From the NCBI RefSeq assembly GCF_004151455.1, contig NZ_PRLK01000001.1, forward strand, positions 72,146-136,145: DNA of 64,000 bases. The letters are read 5' to 3'. The position numbers and the translations under genes were made by a program. A model generated the notes under the pieces. The model was not told the DNA's origin and ran no database searches. It saw nothing but the letters and a program-made list of their open reading frames with translations. This document shows positions 61,091-64,000 of this stretch, one piece after another (position 1 is the stretch's first letter; each line of letters starts with the position of its first letter). Source of the stretch: Candidatus Nanogingivalis gingivitcus. Its GTDB lineage: Bacteria; Patescibacteriota; Saccharimonadia; Saccharimonadales; Saccharimonadaceae.

Positions 61091-61747
61091 TTATATCTTA
61101 GGACGATACCTAGATAATAATAGTTTTAATATTGATATAAATATAATTTTAATTACTATAAGCAATGATAATAGTATCGCCACAACAACAGTCCATCCAG
61201 CAATATCAGGTGACCAAGTAGGTGCGGAGAAAGTATACTCATATTTTTCTACTATTGGAAGAGTAACTTTGTCATCAAGTTTTTCATTTGTAGGATATTT
61301 ATTCTGTTCATCAATAATACATTGTTGATAAGCTACAGAGTAGCCATATTTAAATCTTGGGCGGCACACTTCTTCTGCTTTTTTAAAAATATTGCCATTA
61401 GGATTTCCCCTAGTTTTTCTTTCTGTTTCTCTTATGGCTTTTTCGTTATCTCTTTCTAGTATATGTTCTAGGGTGATCTTTCCTGGATCTGTATTCATGT
61501 GGCTATTTACATAATCTTTTAATGCTATGAGATGTCTGGCAGCTGCCTCCTCATCTAGATTTTTATCAGCCTCTAATACAGCAGCCCTTCTTTGAACCAT
61601 TCCTACATTATTAATTCTTAATGTAGTTGTAGCAATAAATAAAACTAAAAATAACAGAATTAATAACTGCCATGTTTTTAAGGCACTCAACCTTCTTAAT
61701 TGTTTTTTTATAGTATTTTTTCCCACCACAAAGCCTCTATATACCAT
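61091..61747 (-). CDS. Membrane protein with two terminal helices, 218 aa
   Basis: Unrecognised. A basic N-terminus is followed by a helix (about 26-42, WQLLILLFLVLFIATTTL). An outer domain of about 120 residues follows, with two cysteines (EEVCRPRFKYGYSVAYQQC). A C-terminal helix (about 183-205, VVVAILLSLLIVIKIIFISIL) and a basic tail close it. The outer cysteines 18 residues apart likely form a disulfide. A TGCTAAAAT box lies only 3 bases before the ATG, so the true start may be a little downstream. Function unknown. Confidence 0.72.
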   Translation of the reverse strand: MVYRGFVVGKNTIKKQLRRLSALKTWQLLILLFLVLFIATTTLRINNVGMVQRRAAVLEADKNLDEEAAARHLIALKDYVNSHMNTDPGKITLEHILERDNEKAIRETERKTRGNPNGNIFKKAEEVCRPRFKYGYSVAYQQCIIDEQNKYPTNEKLDDKVTLPIVEKYEYTFSAPTWSPDIAGWTVVVAILLSLLIVIKIIFISILKLLLSRYRPKI

Positions 61748-61783
61748 AATATTTTAGCAAATAAAAGCGTAAATCTCAAATTC

Positions 61784-63325
61784 TTATTTAAAATGATTTT
61801 TTATTTTCCTAGCTTTATCTTTACCTATTATTTGGGCTACTTCTTCAAATGAGCTATCCTTAATTTTAGATATTGATTTAAAATATTTTAATAATATTCT
61901 TCTAGTTTTAGTTCCTATTCCATCAATATCTTCTAATTCATTTCTTATTTGGCTTTTAGTCCTTATTTGTCGATGATAATTGATAGCGAAACGGTGTGAT
62001 TCATCCCTAATTCTTTGAATTAATTTTGTTAAGTCATTATATTTAGAATTATTATCTCCAAGTAAATTTTTAGCATGTCCATAATTATGCTTTTGCTTTG
62101 GATGTAAATTTATAATATAAAAATCTTTATCTATAGTAACTTTTATATCTTTATTTTTTTTAATATCATCTAATATCTCTTGATCAATATTAGACTTAAG
62201 CTTGTGAATAATTATTTCCTCATTTCTCTTTGCTATACCAATAGTAATTATATTTTTAGGTATAGCATTAAAAACAATTTCTAACTGGTTCATTCCTCCG
62301 TCTATTATTACTATATCTGGCGTAGTATTAATGTATGAACTAGAAAACCTCCTTAAAACCAATTCTTTCATTGATTCAAAATCATTATTTTTATTTATTA
62401 ATTTAAATTTACGGTATCTTTTCCTATCACTAACACCATTACTAAACACCACCATTGACCCAACCGTATCACTACCCGATATGTGGGATATATCGTAGCA
62501 TTCAATAGTTCTAGGAACTTTCCCCAATCCAAATAATGCCGATAATTGTGCTAGAGCTTCATCTTTGGAAATATCTAAACGCTCATCTTGAGAAAAAAGA
62601 ACTTGTTTGTTCAATTCTTTTAGAATATTAAGTTGATTCCTCCTTTGAATAGCTAATTCAAAATTATAATTATTAGCAAAATCAACCATCTCTAGTTCAA
62701 TTTCTTTATATATATCTCGCCCTTGACCCTTTAAATATTTAGCTATCTTCTTTAAGTTATCTTTATATTTTTTAAGTGTTTTATTATAAATTTCCGTATT
62801 TTTCTCTAAATTCTCAAGATTAGGAGTGAGCCCTAACTGGCTATCTAAATTATTTTTTCTAGGTAAATTCGGAGAGTCATAATACGGAAAAGCTTTTCGT
62901 AAAATTTTCAAGGCTTTTCTAATAGAAGTAATACTATAAAAAGGACCGTAGCACTCTACTTCTCCATCAGGTAGTCTAGTTATTGTTATAAAAGGTATTT
63001 CTAACTGCTTAATACATACATAACTAACATTTTTATCGTCTCTAAGTAAGATATTGTACCGTGGTTTATAACGTTTTATCATTTCACTTTCTAAAAAAAG
63101 TGCATCTATTTCACTATCAACCTCTATCCATTCAATATCATCTATATCTTTAACTAGTGCTTGAGTCTTAGTATCTTTTAGCTGTACGGATTGAAAATAA
63201 GATCTAACCCTATTTTTTAAGTTAGCAGCTTTGCCAATATAAATTATATTTCCATTTAAGTCTTTATGAAAATATACGCCTGCCGACACGGGTAAAAGTT
63301 TTAACTTTTCTTTTAATTTATTCAT
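61784..63325 (-). CDS. uvrC: Excinuclease ABC subunit C
   Basis: Dual-incision nuclease of nucleotide excision repair. It has 513 residues, shorter than the usual 600. The N-terminal GIY-YIG domain (GVYFHKDLNGNIIYIGKAANLKNRVRSYF), a UVR-like helix, the RNase-H-like domain (ECYDISHISGSDTVGSMVVF, VIIDGGMNQL, RDESHRFAINYHR) and terminal helix-hairpin-helix units (ELEDIDGIGTKTRRILLKYF) are present. The cysteine-rich segment that binds an iron-sulfur cluster in E. coli-type UvrC is replaced by AFPYYDSPNLPRKNNLDSQL without cysteines. uvrA is 27 kb away. Confidence 0.95.
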   Translation of the reverse strand: MNKLKEKLKLLPVSAGVYFHKDLNGNIIYIGKAANLKNRVRSYFQSVQLKDTKTQALVKDIDDIEWIEVDSEIDALFLESEMIKRYKPRYNILLRDDKNVSYVCIKQLEIPFITITRLPDGEVECYGPFYSITSIRKALKILRKAFPYYDSPNLPRKNNLDSQLGLTPNLENLEKNTEIYNKTLKKYKDNLKKIAKYLKGQGRDIYKEIELEMVDFANNYNFELAIQRRNQLNILKELNKQVLFSQDERLDISKDEALAQLSALFGLGKVPRTIECYDISHISGSDTVGSMVVFSNGVSDRKRYRKFKLINKNNDFESMKELVLRRFSSSYINTTPDIVIIDGGMNQLEIVFNAIPKNIITIGIAKRNEEIIIHKLKSNIDQEILDDIKKNKDIKVTIDKDFYIINLHPKQKHNYGHAKNLLGDNNSKYNDLTKLIQRIRDESHRFAINYHRQIRTKSQIRNELEDIDGIGTKTRRILLKYFKSISKIKDSSFEEVAQIIGKDKARKIKNHFK

Positions 63326-63426
63326 CTAGATTCAATTATATATTAAACTATCGCTTATTTGTTATTTTAATCTAATTATAGTAAAATTATAAGCAGAAGA
63401 ATTATAATTTTATTAAAGGGTGGGAA

Positions 63427-64000
63427 ATGAAACCGATAATACTATCTATAGGTAATGCAACTAGAGACATCTTTTTAGATATAGATAACCAAAAAACATA
63501 TAAAGACGAAATAAATAATTTTCATTACGATTTAACTTTTGATGATTCAACACTTAACTATAAAAGCCAATATGGTGTATATGGTGGTATTTTTATTAGT
63601 GAAAATATTTTTACTTCCGCCCATTTCAAAAGCTTTTCAACTTTTAATCCAAGAGGACTAAATTATGGAAATAAATTAAGCAAAGAACAAGAAGAACAGA
63701 TTTTAAATAGGTATATAATAACTCATAACACAAAAAGTGTTATATTATCTTCTAAACCTAAAGAGATTCAATGGCAAAACCCCATCTTCACACCAAATAT
63801 AATTTATATTGCTGAATCTAATTTTTCAGATAACTACTGGGAAAGTTTCAAAAAGTATTTAGAATCTAATAAAAATATAGACCTAGTTATTAATTCTAAT
63901 ATATTAAATAATAGTAGCATAAGGGAACTTTTACCTCGCACTAATTTAATTTTTATTGACTATAATAAAAAAATACTTCCAGATTTAATAGACTATTCTA
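63427..64000 (+). CDS. PfkB-like carbohydrate kinase family protein, N-terminal part
   Basis: The open frame runs off the window end after 191 codons. The start, KPIILSIGNATRDIFLDIDN, has the first-strand pattern of PfkB/ribokinase proteins. RELLPRTNLIFIDYNKK resembles the LPxTDVLFLN strand of the same family. The usual GGxGxN substrate motif is not clear in its normal place, so the protein is divergent and the call rests on two short patches. An AAAGGGTGG ribosome site precedes the ATG; the gene is divergent from uvrC. Confidence 0.5.
   Translation, partial: MKPIILSIGNATRDIFLDIDNQKTYKDEINNFHYDLTFDDSTLNYKSQYGVYGGIFISENIFTSAHFKSFSTFNPRGLNYGNKLSKEQEEQILNRYIITHNTKSVILSSKPKEIQWQNPIFTPNIIYIAESNFSDNYWESFKKYLESNKNIDLVINSNILNNSSIRELLPRTNLIFIDYNKKILPDLIDYS

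Noticed and set aside
1..64000. UGA recoding as in Absconditabacteria/Gracilibacteria
   Set aside because: TGA works as a normal stop (for example at the nuclease/lepA-C overlap) and Trp is coded by TGG; glycine positions in conserved motifs do not use TGA.

Overview
The window looks like chromosomal DNA from a small-genome, AT-rich Patescibacteria/CPR bacterium, most likely Saccharibacteria (TM7). This rests on the gene set: phosphoketolase, an arginine deiminase operon, an RclA/Har-type hypothiocyanite reductase, type IV pilus parts, membrane-anchored rather than lipoprotein-type secreted proteins, an L1 protein with an N-terminal extension, and many short conserved membrane proteins. The assignment is inference, not a database result. 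TGA is used as a stop, so there is no sign of UGA recoding. Most genes lie on the minus strand.

Layout. 1-6.8 kb: heat shock block (dnaK, grpE, hrcA) with two CIRCE operators, a phosphoketolase gene and an M20 peptidase. 6.9-10.9 kb: CtpE-like P-type ATPase followed by a two-component system. 10.9-19.5 kb: guanylate kinase-like protein, YebC, a lepA gene cut in two by a GIY-YIG nuclease ORF, TrmB, two secreted proteins, AspRS and a CBS protein. 19.6-32.3 kb: accessory and metabolic region with a DsbA-like protein, the arcA-arcB-arcD operon, MscS, a polar amino acid ABC importer, RclA, and a small decayed island holding an HTH-membrane regulator and a broken second rclA. 32.4-46.6 kb: UvrA, a 1652-residue MucBP-repeat surface protein, MurJ, FtsH, TilS, a degenerate PilB-like ATPase and a pilin. 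46.6-57.5 kb: RuvB, RecX, RecA, a Cys-repeat surface protein, L1, a lipid kinase, L11, and an operon with a cysteine-less flavoprotein reductase. 57.6-64 kb: small proteins, three CAT-anticodon tRNAs, RuvA/RuvC, an FtsB-like protein, UvrC and a partial PfkB-like gene.

How parts fit together. ArcA, ArcB and ArcD would deiminate arginine and exchange it for ornithine; the nearby ABC importer may supply arginine. No carbamate kinase is in the window. TilS would modify one of the CAT tRNAs. RuvABC, RecA/RecX and UvrA/UvrC give a repair set scattered over the window. RclA fits life in saliva-like, hypothiocyanite-exposed surroundings.

The two observations I rate highest are: (1) lepA split exactly between its G domain and domain II by a 206-codon GIY-YIG (T5orf172-type) ORF, with the three reading frames chained by TAG-ATG and ATGA junctions; (2) a consistent class of genes with an extended -10 box (TGnTAnnaT) ending 6-8 bases before the start codon, implying leaderless mRNAs, beside a second class with normal Shine-Dalgarno leaders. 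All coordinates and motif positions were read by eye; no searches were run.
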